Shown here: positions 27,332 to 36,254 of the stretch, one piece after another | How positions within the stretch are numbered: the stretch's first letter is position 1 | Layout of the letters: the number at the start of each line of letters is the position of its first letter | Source: Gemmiger gallinarum | Lineage (GTDB): Bacteria; Bacillota; Clostridia; Oscillospirales; Ruminococcaceae | DNA: 64,000 nt | Assembly: GCF_014982805.1 (NCBI RefSeq) | Contig: NZ_JADCKC010000003.1 | Span: forward strand, 248,001 to 312,000 | Reading direction: 5' to 3' | Notes under the pieces: generated by a model | Seen by the model: the letters and a program-made list of their open reading frames with translations, nothing else | Database searches by the model: none | What the model was told of the DNA's origin: nothing | Program-made: the position numbers and the translations under genes

Positions 27332-30300
27332 TCAGTAGGTGGTCAGGGTGGTGCCGGGATAGTAATGCTTGAGGATATCCTGATAGCTCCATCCGTTGTT
27401 GGCGTAGCCCACAGCGCCCCACTGGCTCATGCCGCAGCCGTGGCCGTAGCCATAGACATCAAAGATGAAGCAGTCGGTGCCGGAATCGTAGCTTACCGTA
27501 AAGCACTGGCTGCGCAGGCTGCGTCCGTCCACACTCTGGCCGGCCATCAGGTTTTCCCGGAACCAGGTGCCCCGGCAGGTGGTGTTGGGGCCCTCGTCGG
27601 GGCCGATCTGCATCTGGGTGACCCAGCCGTACTGGTTGGCAGACAGGATCTTGAACCACTTGTTGGGGTCTACCCCCGACAGGTCAATGCCCAGCACATC
27701 CTGAATGCGCTGCTGCACCGTGGCACGGGAAAACCGTGCCGTGCCGGAAGTAGCGCCGTTGGTGTGCCAGTTGGTGGCAGTGGTCTCGTCGTAGGGGCTG
27801 TCCACCGCCTGCAGCCAGGCGCGCTCATTGCCCCAGACGTCCGCCGCCGACGCCGTACCCTTGGAGGCCGACGCAAAATACGGGGTAAAGCAGACGTTGC
27901 CGTTGTAAGTAACCAGCACATGGGCCACTTCCTGCGCAGCGGCCAGTGCTGCCGAGCCGGGGGTGGTGCCTGCCACTGAAGGGTATCCCCCCTGGCTGAG
28001 GATCCAGCAATGGGCGGCCACGCACTGGGCCTTGTAGGCCTCGGCGGGGGCATTGGAGCCCAGCTCATTCTGGGCGATCATGGCAAGGCAGGTCACCAGG
28101 TCCATGGTCTGCTGGGTGCCGTTCATGGTGACGTTGATGGTTTCGCCCTGGGCGGAGGACCCGCCCTGATTGGAATCCCCGCCCGAGTCTCCCGACCCGG
28201 AGGAATTGTCCGAACCATTGGAGTTTCCGTCCGAGCTGCTGCCGCCATCCGAGTTGCTGTCCGAATCGGAAGAGCCGGAGGAGGTGATGCTGTCCACCGG
28301 GACATTCTGTTCCGGCAGAGTGCCCTCGGCGCCCTGATGGATATCCGACTCGGAGGCGCCCGCCTCTCCCGCTTTATCGGTCAGACCTGCCAGCAGCTGG
28401 TCGGCGCTGGTAATGAGGTTGTCGGTCTTGTTCTGCAGGTCCTCAATGCTCTGGCTCAGGTCGCTGTCGGTGGCGGTCGTCTGGCCGGGCTGTCCCTCCT
28501 GATTGGGGTGGACATCCTGGCTGTCACTGCCCGAATTGCTGCCGGAGCCGGAGGCCGTCCGGGTGCTGATGGTGCTGACTCCGGCATACCATTCCAGCTG
28601 AGACTTCAGCAGAGATGCCGCGTCGGGCATGTCCTGTCCGTTGGCAGCGTACTGGGATGCGGTGAGCAGCGGGCTTTCCTGCATCTGGATGGGCGCGGCG
28701 GCCAGCTGGGCATTCTCCCCCTCCTCAATGAGGCGGCCGGTCATGCAGAAGCTGAGGCCGTCCACATCCGAGGGTCCCACCAGCGTGAGGAAGCGGGAGC
28801 CGTCCTCCACGTCGATGTCGGTATCGTACAGCGAGCGCATATGAGCGCCCAGTACAAAACTCATATAGTCGTAGTAGGAGGACAGGTCACCGTAATCCGC
28901 CGGGTCCAGGCCGGTTTCGTCCTCCGGGTCCAGATACCAGACGGCCATCACCTTGTACCGGTAGGTACCGTCCGCCAGATAGAGGGTGAATCCCGCGTTG
29001 TCCCGCATGGTCTCCAGGCTGGAGAGCCCTGCCAGGGAAATGCTGTCCAGGCTGAGCACTGTATTGGAAGGTTCCGAGGCCCCCAGATAGCTGGTTCCGG
29101 TGACCTGCGGCCGGGCGTTGGAGGCATCCTCCGCCGTTGCCCCTGGGGTGTAGACCAGCTGTCCCTCCCAGTCGGGGAAGGCCAGATAGCCCACCGCGTC
29201 CTTCTGCTTTTGCTGGGCGTTGGCCAGGTAGGTGCCGGCTTTCTCGTCAAACTGGGTGGTGCCGTAGCCCCGGGGGGACGGCTTGCTGCCCAGGTTGGTG
29301 CTGAAATAATACCACAGGCCTACGGCTCCCGCCACCAGCAGGACCAGCAGTACCACAAAGGTCACCGTCATGCTGCGCCGCTGTTTGCGCTCGGTGCGCT
29401 CAATGGCGGCAAGACTGCGGTTTTTGGTGGGGTCCATCACATCGTCGGGAGAGCTGGCATCGTACAGATGCTTGGCCGCGGCCTGGAAGTCCTCCAGACT
29501 GCGGGGCTCCTGGGCATCGTCGGCCTGCTGGGCCGCACGGATGGTCTCGGGGTCCAGGGATGCGGTGAAATCGGGCACGTCGTCATCCAGGATGGAATGG
29601 GTCTGAGGCGCGGGAGCTTCCTTCACGGTGTCGGTGGGGATGGGTATGGTGCCCGTCTTTTGGGCAGGCGCCGACTTTTTCCCTCCCGATGTCCGGGCGC
29701 CGGAAGTCCGGGCCGTGCGGGCCGCCCGGTAAGCCGCAGCAGCCTGTGCCCCGCCTGTGGTGAAGGTAAGCGGCGTTTCTCCGCTGTCGTTTGACCCGGA
29801 GCCGGGCGCTGCGGAGTCCACAGGTGTTTCAAAGGTGATGGTGCCGGTGGGGGCGCTGCTGCGGGCGGCGGCGGCGACCGGCTGCCGGGCTGTGTCGTCC
29901 CATTGCTGCTCGGCAGCGGCCCAGGCGGAAGCCGTCACTGCAGCCGCATTGTCGGGCACCGGGCGCTTGGAGACCGGCTGTCCCCCCGTGTTGGAGGCAG
30001 CTTTGGACGCCACCCGGGCCGCCGAGGCTCCCACCGCCGCCGCAGCCGCCAGCTTGGCTGCCTGGGGGATCTGGGCGGTGTCAAAGTCCAGCATGGGCTC
30101 AAAGTCGGCCTTGGATGCGGATTTGGTCCGGGAGCGGCGGCGCAGGGAGAACCGGGTGGTGTCCCCCGGCTTCTGCTGTCCGGCCTGGGAGACCAGCAGC
30201 AGCGGCCGCTCGTGGCCGGGGCGGAACTGGATGGTGCCCTGGCTGAACTTTAGCCCCAGCGCGCGGCGGCGTGCCAGGTCCAGAATGTTGTTGGCGATGG

Positions 30301-30925
30301 CGGCGTCGCTCATCTCGGGGCTGACGGCACAGGCCACCGCTCCCCGCTTGTCGCACAGCAGCACAAAGGGAGCCTGCCCCACCGTGGCGGGCATATACAC
30401 GGCGGCATAATCCGCCTGGCCCACCTGCATGGCGATCTGTGCCCGGCCGGCAGCAGCCTGCATCACATCGCCGGGGAACTTTTTCAGCAGCGACTGGGGC
30501 GTGGTGATCTTGCGGGCGTTGGCGGCGTTGGCATAGGTCTGGGTGCCAAAGTCAAACACTGCCTCGCTGTGGTCCAGCGGCTGCAGCAGAGACCCCAGCA
30601 GCCGGCCGGTGGTCTCGTCCGCCGCCACGATGAGGCGGCGCTTTTTGACCAGAGCATCCAGCGTTGCCTGGGCCAGGCTGACCTCGCCCATGCCGTAAAA
30701 GGCATCGCCGAAGCGGGCACGCAGTTTCTGCGCCCATTTGTCGCAGTGCTCGTCCGCCATTGCCTGGGTGGGGGCCGATGCCTGTACGCAGACGGCAAAC
30801 TCACCGTCGCGCTCCAGCAGGCGCAGACCCGGGCATCCGTCGTCCTGCGCCGCGCGCAGAATGGCCGTGACCTCCGCCGAGGTCAGACCGAACACACGCA
30901 GAATACGCAGTTGTGTCGACACCAT
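27332..30925 (-). CDS. Fusion: degenerate CinA C-terminal-type domain, membrane helix, SpoIID/LytB domain
   Basis: The 1,197-residue protein starts at 30925 (GGAGGTG nearby). Residues ~1-226 follow the CinA linker plus C-terminal domain: LRARFGDAFYGMGEVSLAQA matches LRQRLGDNAYDVDVPGLEYT of the neighbouring CinA. The amidase motif AESCTGG reads ADETTGR and VTYAEAAK reads QTYANAAN, so the equivalents of the catalytic Ser and Lys are replaced by Glu and Asn. Residues ~227-515 are Ala/Ser/Thr-rich, probably disordered. A membrane helix lies near 517-540. A low-complexity Ser/Gly/Asp region precedes the SpoIID/LytB domain (~926-1197), which keeps NELGSNAPAEAYKAQ with the Glu and ends in GYGHGCGMSQWGA. 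SpoIID is a peptidoglycan lytic transglycosylase. Topology predicts the CinA-like part inside and SpoIID outside. The operon is shared with cinA. Confidence 0.85.
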   Translation of the reverse strand: MVSTQLRILRVFGLTSAEVTAILRAAQDDGCPGLRLLERDGEFAVCVQASAPTQAMADEHCDKWAQKLRARFGDAFYGMGEVSLAQATLDALVKKRRLIVAADETTGRLLGSLLQPLDHSEAVFDFGTQTYANAANARKITTPQSLLKKFPGDVMQAAAGRAQIAMQVGQADYAAVYMPATVGQAPFVLLCDKRGAVACAVSPEMSDAAIANNILDLARRRALGLKFSQGTIQFRPGHERPLLLVSQAGQQKPGDTTRFSLRRRSRTKSASKADFEPMLDFDTAQIPQAAKLAAAAAVGASAARVASKAASNTGGQPVSKRPVPDNAAAVTASAWAAAEQQWDDTARQPVAAAARSSAPTGTITFETPVDSAAPGSGSNDSGETPLTFTTGGAQAAAAYRAARTARTSGARTSGGKKSAPAQKTGTIPIPTDTVKEAPAPQTHSILDDDVPDFTASLDPETIRAAQQADDAQEPRSLEDFQAAAKHLYDASSPDDVMDPTKNRSLAAIERTERKQRRSMTVTFVVLLVLLVAGAVGLWYYFSTNLGSKPSPRGYGTTQFDEKAGTYLANAQQKQKDAVGYLAFPDWEGQLVYTPGATAEDASNARPQVTGTSYLGASEPSNTVLSLDSISLAGLSSLETMRDNAGFTLYLADGTYRYKVMAVWYLDPEDETGLDPADYGDLSSYYDYMSFVLGAHMRSLYDTDIDVEDGSRFLTLVGPSDVDGLSFCMTGRLIEEGENAQLAAAPIQMQESPLLTASQYAANGQDMPDAASLLKSQLEWYAGVSTISTRTASGSGSNSGSDSQDVHPNQEGQPGQTTATDSDLSQSIEDLQNKTDNLITSADQLLAGLTDKAGEAGASESDIHQGAEGTLPEQNVPVDSITSSGSSDSDSNSDGGSSSDGNSNGSDNSSGSGDSGGDSNQGGSSAQGETINVTMNGTQQTMDLVTCLAMIAQNELGSNAPAEAYKAQCVAAHCWILSQGGYPSVAGTTPGSAALAAAQEVAHVLVTYNGNVCFTPYFASASKGTASAADVWGNERAWLQAVDSPYDETTATNWHTNGATSGTARFSRATVQQRIQDVLGIDLSGVDPNKWFKILSANQYGWVTQMQIGPDEGPNTTCRGTWFRENLMAGQSVDGRSLRSQCFTVSYDSGTDCFIFDVYGYGHGCGMSQWGAVGYANNGWSYQDILKHYYPGTTLTTY

Positions 30926-30998
30926 GGTAACACCTCCAAAGTCCTTTGCTTGGGTCACAGCATCCGCCGCGCCGTGCAGCGGATGAGAAAGTCAAAAA

Positions 30999-32306
30999 TC
31001 AGAAATCCAGTGCCTCGGGTTGATCGAGGCAGTCGGGCGTGGTGAGCACCGCATCGGGCACATCCACTCCCAGCGCCATGCGGCGCAGCATATCCAGGGC
31101 ATACAAAGCCGCCCGGGTGCGGATGATGGACCGCTCCCGGTAGCCGCCCAGAGTCAGGCGCATGACCCAGACCTTGCCGCTGCGCCCGTCGGTGCCCGCC
31201 AGATAGACGGTGCCCACCGGTTTGCCGGGCAGGGCGCCGCCGGGGCCTGCAATGCCAGTGATGCCCACCGCCAGCTCGGCGCCGGAGGCACGCTGTGCCC
31301 CCAGGGCCATGGCCGCGGCCACCGGCCCCGACACCACATTGAAGCGCTCGATCAGCGCCGGGTCCACTCCCAGCAGGGCGGTCTTGGCAGCCTCGGCATA
31401 GGTGACGAAGCCGTAACCGAACACCTCGCTGGAGCCGGGAACGTTGGTCAGCTTTTCGGCGATGAGACCGCCGGTGCAGCTCTCCGCCGTGGAGGCGTGG
31501 AGTCCCTGTTCCCGCAAAATGCGGACGACGGTGTATTCCAGCCCCGGCACATCCACGTCGTAGGCGTTGTCCCCCAGGCGCTGGCGCAGGCGGGCCACTG
31601 CGGCGTCGCAGGCGGCCTCGGCACTGGGTTCGTCGGGTTCCCGGGCAGTGACGCGGATCTCGCTCTCCCCTACCTTGCAGTAGATGGCTACCGTGGGGTT
31701 CTCACTGTCAAACAGCTCCCCCACCTTGGAGGCGATACTGCTCTCGCCTCCCAGCACCCGCAGCGTCCGGCTGCGGATGGTGCAGTTCTGCCCCGCTTCC
31801 AGCCGGGGGCGGATCTGCTCGGCCCACATGGCCTTCATCTCCCGGGGGACCCCCGGCATGAGCACGGCACAGTGGCCGTTCTCGTCCTCAAACCAGGCGC
31901 CGGGGGCGGTGCCGTGGGCGTTGGGCAGCTTGCGGCCTTTTACGGGGACCATGGCCTGCTTGCGGTTGTTGGGGGTGGGGCGGCGGTTGGTCCGGGCAAA
32001 AAAGTCCACGATCTTCTGCCACTCTTCCTCGTCAAACTGCAGCGTGTCCCCGAAGGCTTCCGCCACCGTCTCCTTGGTCAGGTCGTCCTCGGTGGGGCCC
32101 AGGCCGCCGGAAAAGACCAGCAGCTCACTGCGCTCCTTCGCCTCCCGGACCAGGTCCCGCAGCCGCTGGACGTTATCCCCGATGACATGCTGGTGCAGCA
32201 CGCTGATGCCCAGTTCGGCCAGTTCCCGGCTGAGAAACTGCGCGTTGGTATTGAGGATGTCCCCCAGCAGCAGCTCGGTGCCCACACAAATGATCTCGGC
32301 GTTCAA
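30999..32306 (-). CDS. cinA: CinA family nicotinamide-nucleotide amidohydrolase / competence-damage protein
   Basis: The 435-residue two-domain CinA has an N-terminal MoaB/MogA-like COG1058 domain (1-165; FSGGLGPTEDDLTKE near 66-80) and a C-terminal PncC-type amidohydrolase domain (about 265-430) with an intact AESCTGG Ser motif, VTYAEAAK and GITGIAGPGG. It repairs or recycles NMN and pyridine-nucleotide by-products. Translation appears to start at TTG 32306, ten bases after GGGAGG, since no ATG is in place. An 18-base gap follows thiI. Downstream lies the SpoIID fusion whose first domain resembles this protein's second. Confidence 0.95.
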   Translation of the reverse strand: MNAEIICVGTELLLGDILNTNAQFLSRELAELGISVLHQHVIGDNVQRLRDLVREAKERSELLVFSGGLGPTEDDLTKETVAEAFGDTLQFDEEEWQKIVDFFARTNRRPTPNNRKQAMVPVKGRKLPNAHGTAPGAWFEDENGHCAVLMPGVPREMKAMWAEQIRPRLEAGQNCTIRSRTLRVLGGESSIASKVGELFDSENPTVAIYCKVGESEIRVTAREPDEPSAEAACDAAVARLRQRLGDNAYDVDVPGLEYTVVRILREQGLHASTAESCTGGLIAEKLTNVPGSSEVFGYGFVTYAEAAKTALLGVDPALIERFNVVSGPVAAAMALGAQRASGAELAVGITGIAGPGGALPGKPVGTVYLAGTDGRSGKVWVMRLTLGGYRERSIIRTRAALYALDMLRRMALGVDVPDAVLTTPDCLDQPEALDF

Positions 32307-32324
32307 AGTCTGTCCGCCTCCCTG

Positions 32325-33518
32325 TCAGAATTCCGGCTCGTCCCCGATATGGATAGGGATCTTTTCCACATTGGCGGCAGCCTCCGCCTCCAGCTCCTCC
32401 AGCCCGGGCATGGCTGCCTCGGCGGCCTCGATCTCCTCCAGGGAGGGCCGGGTCTTGGGATGGGGCGGAGTGAAGATGGTGCAGCAGTCCTCGTAAGGCT
32501 CGATGGAAGTCTCGAAGGTGCCGATCTCCCGGGAGCGGGCAATGATCTCGGTCTTGTCCATGCCGATGCAGGGCCGCAGCACCGGCAGGCTCTGGGCGGC
32601 ATCGGTGCAGGCCAGGGCGGGCAGCGTCTGGCTGGCCACCTGGGCCAGGCTCTCGCCGGTGACGAGGGCCTCCATGCCGGTGGTGTCTGCCACCCGCTTG
32701 GCGATGCGCAGCATGCTCCGGCGCATGAGGACGGTGAAGAGCACATCGGGGGCGTTGTCCCGGATATACTCCTGGGGTTTGGTGTAGGGCACCACAAACA
32801 GCACGCAGTTGCCGGTGTACTCGCTGATGAGCCGGGCCAGCGACACTACCTTGAGCTTGGCCCGCAGGCTGGTGTAGGGCGGCGAGGCAAAATGGATATG
32901 ATGCAGCGCCAGACCACGCCGGGCCATGCACCAGGCCGCCACCGGGCTGTCAATGCCGCCGGACAGCAGGTTGAGGGCCCGGCCGCTGGTGCCCACAGGC
33001 AGACCGCCCGCGCCGGGGACCTTGGGGCCGTGGATATAAGCGCCGAAATCCCGGATCTCCACCATGATCTCCAGCTGGGGATTGTGCACATCCACCCGCA
33101 GGTAGGGATGTTTGGACAGCAGGAAGGCGCCCAGTTCCCGGCAGAGCTCAGGGCTCTTCATGGGGAAGGTCTTATCCGACCGCTTGGCCTCCACCTTGAA
33201 GGTCTTGATGCCCCGCAGTGTCTGGCCCAGGTAGGCCTCGGCGGTGGCGCAGATGCTGTCGAAGTCCTTGTCACAGACGGCGGCGCGGCTGAGCTTGACG
33301 ATGCCGAAAATTTTGGAGATGCGGCGGAAGGCCTCGTCCATATCGATGTCGTCGGACTTGGGCTGGATGAATACCGTACTCTGGGCCTGACGGATCTTGA
33401 ACTCGCCCAGATCTTCCAGGCGGTGGCGGATGGCTTTGGACAGCTTTGCCTCAAAGGTGCCGCGGTTGAGGCCTTTCAGGGTCATTTCGCCCTGGTAGGC
33501 CAGGATGATCTCTTTCAT
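32325..33518 (-). CDS. thiI: tRNA 4-thiouridine synthase ThiI (short form, no rhodanese domain)
   Basis: The 397-residue protein has the ferredoxin-like and THUMP RNA-binding domains (about 1-165) and a PP-loop adenylation domain with SGGIDSP near 187-193. It stops near residue 397 without the C-terminal rhodanese domain of the E. coli enzyme, as in most Firmicutes, so sulfur should come directly from the cysteine desulfurase encoded just upstream. The start at 33518 (ATG) is preferred over a TTG 9 bases upstream that sits too close to AAAGG. Confidence 0.95.
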   Translation of the reverse strand: MKEIILAYQGEMTLKGLNRGTFEAKLSKAIRHRLEDLGEFKIRQAQSTVFIQPKSDDIDMDEAFRRISKIFGIVKLSRAAVCDKDFDSICATAEAYLGQTLRGIKTFKVEAKRSDKTFPMKSPELCRELGAFLLSKHPYLRVDVHNPQLEIMVEIRDFGAYIHGPKVPGAGGLPVGTSGRALNLLSGGIDSPVAAWCMARRGLALHHIHFASPPYTSLRAKLKVVSLARLISEYTGNCVLFVVPYTKPQEYIRDNAPDVLFTVLMRRSMLRIAKRVADTTGMEALVTGESLAQVASQTLPALACTDAAQSLPVLRPCIGMDKTEIIARSREIGTFETSIEPYEDCCTIFTPPHPKTRPSLEEIEAAEAAMPGLEELEAEAAANVEKIPIHIGDEPEF

Positions 33519-33555
33519 AATTGGCAACTACCTTTTCTTTTATGTAATAGGATGT

Positions 33556-34713
33556 TCAGATGTGCTGCAGTTCCTGCATGCCGGTGCGCAGACCTGCCAG
33601 CAAAGCATCCACGTCGGCCTCGTCGTTGTCAGCGCAGAAGCTCACCCGCAAAGCCGTGGCGATGGCTGCCCCGTCGCAGCCCATGGCCTGCAAAGTGTGG
33701 CTGGGCTCACCCTTGTCACAGGCGCTGCCCCCCGAGACGTAGATTTTGCGGTCGCTCAGGTAGGTGATGAAGGTCTGGCTGTTGACGCAGTTGGTGGAGA
33801 AGTTGAGCACCTCCGGCACGGCGCCCTCCGGGGAATGGATGGTCACCCCGGGCAGCTCCGCCAGACCTGCCCGCAGCCGGGCATTGAGGGCAGCGTCCGC
33901 TTTTGCGTTGGCTGCGATCTTCTTGGCTCCCTGCTCCGCCGCCACACCCAGGCCCACCGCGTAGGGCAGGTTCTCGGTGCCGGGACGGATGCCCCGTTCC
34001 TGATGCCCGCCCAGGTAGGGCGGCACCAGATGCTGGCGCTGGTTCTCGCACAGATACAAAGCGCCGATGCCCTTGGGGGCATGGACCTTGTGGCCGGACA
34101 CCGACAGAGTGTCCACGTGGGAGAGGATCTTCATGTTGAGGGGGATGCGCAGCCAGGCCTGCACCGCATCTACATGGACGGCAGTGCGGCTGTTCCTGGC
34201 CTTGACCCCGTCGGAGAAGCGTTTGATATCCTGCAGCGCCCCCGTCTCATTGTTGACGGCCATGCAGCAGGCCAGCACGGTGTTTTTGTCCACAGCGGCC
34301 ACCAGACGGTCCACATCCAGATGGCCGTCGGCCTGGGGCAGGATCTCCACCACCTCAAAGCCCTGGTCTTTCAGGGCGCGGATGGGGCGCTGAACGCTGG
34401 GATGCTCAAAGCCGGTGACCACGATCTTGTTGCCCCAGGCCTTGCGGGCCATGGCGGCGCCCAGAATGGCAATGTTGTTGCTCTCGCTGCCGCAGGCGGT
34501 GAAGTAGATCTCTTTGGCGGCGCAGCCCAGACTGCGGGCCACCTTGCCCCGGGCGGAAGCCAGCTGCTGTTCGGCCAGGATGGCCGGTTCATACAGGCTG
34601 GACGGATTGGCCCAGCAGCTGCGCACCGTGCGGTCGATGGCATCCGCCACCGCCGGGTCCACCATGGTGGTGGCAGCGTTGTCCAGATAGTGCAGTTCGG
34701 CGTTTGTTCGCAT
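33556..34713 (-). CDS. Cysteine desulfurase (IscS/NifS-like), sulfur donor for ThiI
   Basis: The 385-residue PLP enzyme has the Schiff-base Lys in SVSGHKVHAPKG near residue 205, a His in FEHPSV near 100 and the catalytic loop Cys in GGSACDKGEPSH near 325. It removes sulfur from cysteine. Pairing with thiI, 37 bases downstream, matches the Firmicutes NifZ-ThiI arrangement, where the dedicated desulfurase serves tRNA s4U formation. It is first in the operon behind a good promoter. The ATG at 34713 follows AGAGGA at about 11 bases. Confidence 0.93.
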   Translation of the reverse strand: MRTNAELHYLDNAATTMVDPAVADAIDRTVRSCWANPSSLYEPAILAEQQLASARGKVARSLGCAAKEIYFTACGSESNNIAILGAAMARKAWGNKIVVTGFEHPSVQRPIRALKDQGFEVVEILPQADGHLDVDRLVAAVDKNTVLACCMAVNNETGALQDIKRFSDGVKARNSRTAVHVDAVQAWLRIPLNMKILSHVDTLSVSGHKVHAPKGIGALYLCENQRQHLVPPYLGGHQERGIRPGTENLPYAVGLGVAAEQGAKKIAANAKADAALNARLRAGLAELPGVTIHSPEGAVPEVLNFSTNCVNSQTFITYLSDRKIYVSGGSACDKGEPSHTLQAMGCDGAAIATALRVSFCADNDEADVDALLAGLRTGMQELQHI

Positions 34714-34810
34714 ACCTTGCGGTTCCTCTTTTCCCCTCGATTGTGCCGGTGCCTCCCGCCGGGAGGGCAGCGTTCCGGCACTTAAAAATGTACAAACCAA
34801 TACAGAATAG

Positions 34811-34839
34811 ATTATACACGGTTGCCGGGGCAAACACAA
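34811..34839 (-). promoter_or_regulatory. Promoter of the desulfurase-thiI-cinA-SpoIID operon
   Basis: TTGTGT (complement of 34834-34839) and TATAAT (complement of 34811-34816), with 17 bases between. Confidence 0.75.
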
Positions 34840-34873
34840 GGACACCCCGCAGGAAAAATATTGCCTGCCGTAC

Positions 34874-34921
34874 AAAAAGCCCGCCGCAGTGCGGGAAAAA
34901 CTCCCCGGCACCGCGGCGGGC
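34874..34921 (-). terminator. Terminator after the aldo/keto reductase gene
   Basis: GCCCGCCGC/GCGGCGGGC (34913-34921 with 34879-34887), followed on minus by CTTTTTG. Confidence 0.8.
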
Positions 34922-34943
34922 GGAAAAGATTGGTTACACTGGT

Positions 34944-35957
34944 TTATTCCCCGAAATCGGCAGCCACCTTTTTCAGCATCTGCCGGATGGGCAGCTGATA
35001 GGGGCAGCGGGTCTCGCAGGCGCCGCACTCCACACAGGCGCCGGCCTTGACCTTGAGGGTGGCATAGCGCTCCCGGGCCCAGCCTTCCAGCCCGTAGCGG
35101 TCGAGGTAGCCATGGAAGAGGAAGCAGTTGGGGATCTGGATGCCCACGGTGCAGGGAGCGCAGTAGTTGCACCGGCGGCAGAACTGGGTGCCCAGGGCAC
35201 GGCGGACTTCCTCACAGCGGTTCAGCTCCTCCCGGGTGAGAGGGCTGGTATCGGCGGCAGCCTCGATGTTCTGGGTCAGCTCCTCGGGGGCAGCCATGCC
35301 GGGGATGGCCACCGTGACGTTGGGGTTGCTCAGCACATAGCGCACAGCCAGGCGGCCGTCCTCCAGAGCGCCGCCGGCCAGAGGCTTCATGGCGATAAAG
35401 CCGCGCCCCGACGCCGCACACCTGGCGATGAGGTCGGCACCCTGCTGTTCCACAATGTTATAGGGGAACATGACTGTCTCGATATCGGGGCAGTCCAGGG
35501 CCTTTTCAAAGGTAGCAGCCAGGTGGGCAGTAACGCCGATGTGACCTACCACGCCTGCCGCCCTGGCCTCCTTGAGAGCCTCCATGGCGCCGCCGGAAGC
35601 CAGGATCTTGTCAAGGTCCGCCGGGCTGGGATTGTGGAACTGGTAGAGCTCGATGTGATCGGTGCGCAGATTCTTGAGGCTGGCGGCCAGTTCCTTCTCC
35701 ATTTCCTCCCTGGTCAGAGCGCGGCACTTGCTGGCCAGCACGAATTCATCCCGCAGGCCGCTCTCCTCCAGGGCCTGACCGATCCACTCCTCGCTGACGG
35801 TATATCCCCGGGCGGTGTCAATGTAATTGATGCCCGCCTTGTGGGCTGCCTCCAGCAGGGCGCGGGTGCCCGGCTGATCGATGCGCTGGATGGGGATACC
35901 GCCGAAACCCAGGCGGGAAATCTTCAGCCCGGTATTGCCCAGCTTGACATATTGCAT
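34944..35957 (-). CDS. Aldo/keto reductase with C-terminal 4Fe-4S ferredoxin domain
   Basis: The 337-residue protein has an AKR barrel (1-265) with the Asp and Tyr of INYIDTARGYTVSE near 45-58 and a lysine in ASKCR, followed by a Cys-rich tail. The tail holds CRRCNYCAPC near 272 and CVECGACETRCP near 316, enough for two 4Fe-4S clusters. Such AKR-ferredoxin fusions are common in anaerobes; their substrates are mostly unknown. The start at 35957 follows GGGAGG by 9 bases. It is monocistronic. Confidence 0.9.
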   Translation of the reverse strand: MQYVKLGNTGLKISRLGFGGIPIQRIDQPGTRALLEAAHKAGINYIDTARGYTVSEEWIGQALEESGLRDEFVLASKCRALTREEMEKELAASLKNLRTDHIELYQFHNPSPADLDKILASGGAMEALKEARAAGVVGHIGVTAHLAATFEKALDCPDIETVMFPYNIVEQQGADLIARCAASGRGFIAMKPLAGGALEDGRLAVRYVLSNPNVTVAIPGMAAPEELTQNIEAAADTSPLTREELNRCEEVRRALGTQFCRRCNYCAPCTVGIQIPNCFLFHGYLDRYGLEGWARERYATLKVKAGACVECGACETRCPYQLPIRQMLKKVAADFGE

Positions 35958-36171
35958 AGTTCTTGCCTCCCTGTTTTGGGCACAGCTCTGTGCTGCGCCT
36001 TTTCCTGAAAGACCGGGTGCCCTTTCTGCCCGCCGGCCTCTTTTGCAAAGCATTTACGGTATCATTATAGCAGGTCATGACAAAAAATGCACCGTTTGCT
36101 GCCGGGGCGGAGGCATCGACAGCGGCAGGTCAGTTTTTCCCGCGCGGATCCGTGTTTTTGCCCGCCGCGAA

Positions 36172-36200
36172 TTGACAACGCCCTTCCCGTGCGATACGAT
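36172..36200 (+). promoter_or_regulatory. Promoter of the proline operon
   Basis: TTGACA (36172-36177), 17 bases, TACGAT (36195-36200). Confidence 0.75.
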
Positions 36201-36254
36201 AAATGCAAGCATTCCGCGCTGTGAAGCGGAAAAGAGCAAGAGGGAGATTTGCGT

